Assembly: GCA_037447335.1 (NCBI GenBank)
Contig: JBBIGV010000104.1
Coordinates: 1 to 7,903 of the forward strand
Direction: 5' to 3'
DNA: 7,903 nt
Origin: JBBIGV01 sp037447335
GTDB lineage: Bacteria > Bacteroidota > Ignavibacteria > Ignavibacteriales > Ignavibacteriaceae
The notes under the pieces: generated by a model
The model's database searches: none
Told to the model about the DNA's origin: nothing
What the model saw: the letters and a program-made list of their open reading frames with translations, nothing else
Translations under genes and position numbers: made by a program
In this document: in pieces, positions 6,460 through 7,903 of the stretch
Layout of the letters: the number at the start of each line of letters is the position of its first letter
How positions within the stretch are numbered: the stretch's first letter is position 1

Positions 6460-7903
6460 GTGAAAAAGACAATTTTACTTTTTTGTTTAGCAACAGTTTG
6501 GGTTACTGTTTTTTCTACTATCCTGTTTTCACAGCAGCAGGATAAGTTTATTATCGGAGCAGATTAGCTTAATCCAACTTACCCTTTCCCTCGTTATAAT
6601 TATGCTCCTTTAGGGCCAAACTATTGGGATTTAATTCAGTCTTTTGGCTTGAACTACGGTGCTTTAAATATGGGAAGAACTACTTGGGGGCTTCCAAATA
6701 TAAATTATGAATTAAATAAGGCTGCAAGCAGAGGAATAACTACATTCTTATGGACGTATCAACTTGATTATACTAAGGGCAGAAGATGGATGTACCAGGT
6801 GGAAGATAATTATGATTTTGGTTCTCATTCTGATGGTACAAATGCATTCGAGCCTCATATTCCATTAAATGCCGAACCACACTGGAGCCAGGTAAAAGTT
6901 AATCAAAATGCACCTAACTTTTGGCGATTGGATTCTGGGCAGCATTCTGCAGGTTATGCAGCAGAGGATGTACTTGAGGATGATCTTCAGCCGGATGGTG
7001 CTACTTATTACGTTAAGCTAAGAATAAAAAGAACTGGCATACAGTCTGGGAGTACAATACCTGTGGTTAAAGTTATAATTATAAATAAAACTAACAACCT
7101 TCCTGCTGAAAGTGTGATTTATGCAAACCAACTAATAAGAAACGTATGGCAAGAGAAGTTTCTATTTAGCTTTCATAAAAGTGCAATTGGGCCTGCTGTC
7201 ACAGCAGAAGACTTTAATAATAATGTATTAGTTGACAGCCTTGGGATAATTGGAATAGAAGACTTTGAAATATTAGGAGATGAGGGATACACTCCTTACG
7301 AAATAAAAATATATTGGTATGGTCAAGTAAGCTGCGACCTTGATTATATTGCTATTGACGATTTTAGATCTCACAAGTTGCATAGTGGTGATTATGATAG
7401 TGCTATTCAAATTTTTGTCGATAACTATAAGATAAACCCTGGATTGGGAAATATAAAGGTACATGATGAGCCATCGAAAGAATATTTACTCCCGACACGC
7501 TATGTTAAAGAAAAAATTGATACGTATTTATCAGGTACCGGATTTGAACATAAAGGCGCACTCGCATTTCATCCCAGCCGCTGGTATGAACCAAAAATAT
7601 CATCATCACAACAATTTTTAGCTCAAACACGATTAGAAATATTGCTCTCTAATAATTATCCAATTGGGTTTGTGGATGTAGCTCCTAATTATCCTGGTTA
7701 CACTACATCAATACAGAATATATTTGACACAAGGTTAATTGTGAATAATCAAATTTATGGAATTAAATTTGAAATTGATGCAGCAAACAGATTTGAAAAA
7801 TCCTTCTGGTTCTCACCACAAGCACACTCATGGAAAGATACTGTATTAAGAGAACCCTCAGCTTATGAAATAAAAACCATGACAAATTTGGGAATATGCT
7901 ATG
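6460..7903 (+). CDS. Secreted protein of unrecognised family, interrupted by an in-frame TAG and cut by the window edge
   Basis: I do not recognise the family. The GTG start has a good ribosome binding site and begins a signal peptide (VKKTILLFCLATVWVTVFST..., likely cleavage near the F-S-Q-Q-Q stretch). The frame reaches a TAG at 6565-6567 (codon 36), right after F-I-I-G-A-D. It then stays open for 445 codons to the window end, and the product does not end there. Reading across the stop, TGG (Trp) is the simplest ancestral codon, one G-to-A change away. The early part (GPNYWDLIQSFGLNYGALNM, then a helix-like stretch and GITTFLW) looks like alternating strands and helices. The last visible part, YEIKTMTNLGICY, recalls secreted TIM-barrel or glycoside-hydrolase-like proteins of Ignavibacteria; this is a weak inference. 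The first in-frame ATG after the stop (6670) has no ribosome binding site and no signal peptide. A T9SS sorting domain would be expected beyond the window. The gene appears to be co-transcribed with the FG-GAP gene. Confidence 0.7.

Noticed and set aside
7273..7464. Minus-strand ORF of 63 codons within the last gene
   Set aside because: The + strand frame is open throughout this region and belongs to a gene with a signal peptide and ribosome binding site. The antisense ORF has no supporting signals.
1..7903. Mobile element, CRISPR, toxin-antitoxin or defence system
   Set aside because: I saw no transposase, integrase, regularly spaced direct repeats or recognisable toxin, nuclease or defence motifs on either strand.

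Overview
The window looks like a chromosomal stretch from a member of the Ignavibacteria or a close relative in the Bacteroidota/Chlorobiota group. The evidence is two proteins ending in the type IX secretion (T9SS) C-terminal sorting domain in the form usual for that group: a Y-P-N-P-F-N-P motif about 85 residues from the end, then a small beta-sandwich with G-[QR]-x-V/A, S-A-G-x-H and S-G-V-Y-F signatures. Low-to-moderate GC, A-rich leaders and AGGAGG-type ribosome binding sites fit this. All genes I support are on the + strand.

Layout. Positions 1-447 are non-coding leader, with a 17-bp palindrome (375-391) and a perfect hairpin (400-417) just before a strong ribosome binding site. Positions 448-2901 encode a large secreted serine protease: signal peptide, N-terminal beta domain, glutamyl-endopeptidase-like trypsin fold with an intact His/Asp/Ser triad, FN3-like domain, jelly-roll-like domain and T9SS sorting domain. 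A clean intrinsic terminator (2926-2954) closes this unit. Positions 3137-4498 encode a complete hexameric-type glutamate dehydrogenase (gdhA), probably NADP-linked, with a small hairpin abutting its ribosome binding site.

The last 3.3 kb is the unusual part. After gdhA comes a 44-codon ORF (4658-4792) with a good ribosome binding site. It ends 4 nt before the start of a secreted FG-GAP/integrin-alpha-like beta-propeller gene (4797-6427). That gene is split by a frameshift lying in an (AT)8 dinucleotide tract (5361-5376). Removing exactly one AT unit restores a 542-aa protein with seven Asp-rich calcium-binding loops and a T9SS sorting domain. Then, 32 nt downstream and with its own good ribosome binding site, comes a second secreted-protein gene (from GTG 6460) of no family I can name. 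It carries one in-frame TAG at codon 36 and then stays open for 445 codons to the window edge.

The main question is whether the two adjacent disruptions are biological (a dinucleotide contingency locus, or a decaying locus) or consensus errors. gdhA is housekeeping nitrogen metabolism and appears unrelated to its secreted neighbours. I see no rRNA, tRNA, CRISPR array, insertion sequence or defence system. I do not claim an undescribed system; the AT-tract switch candidate is the strongest lead.
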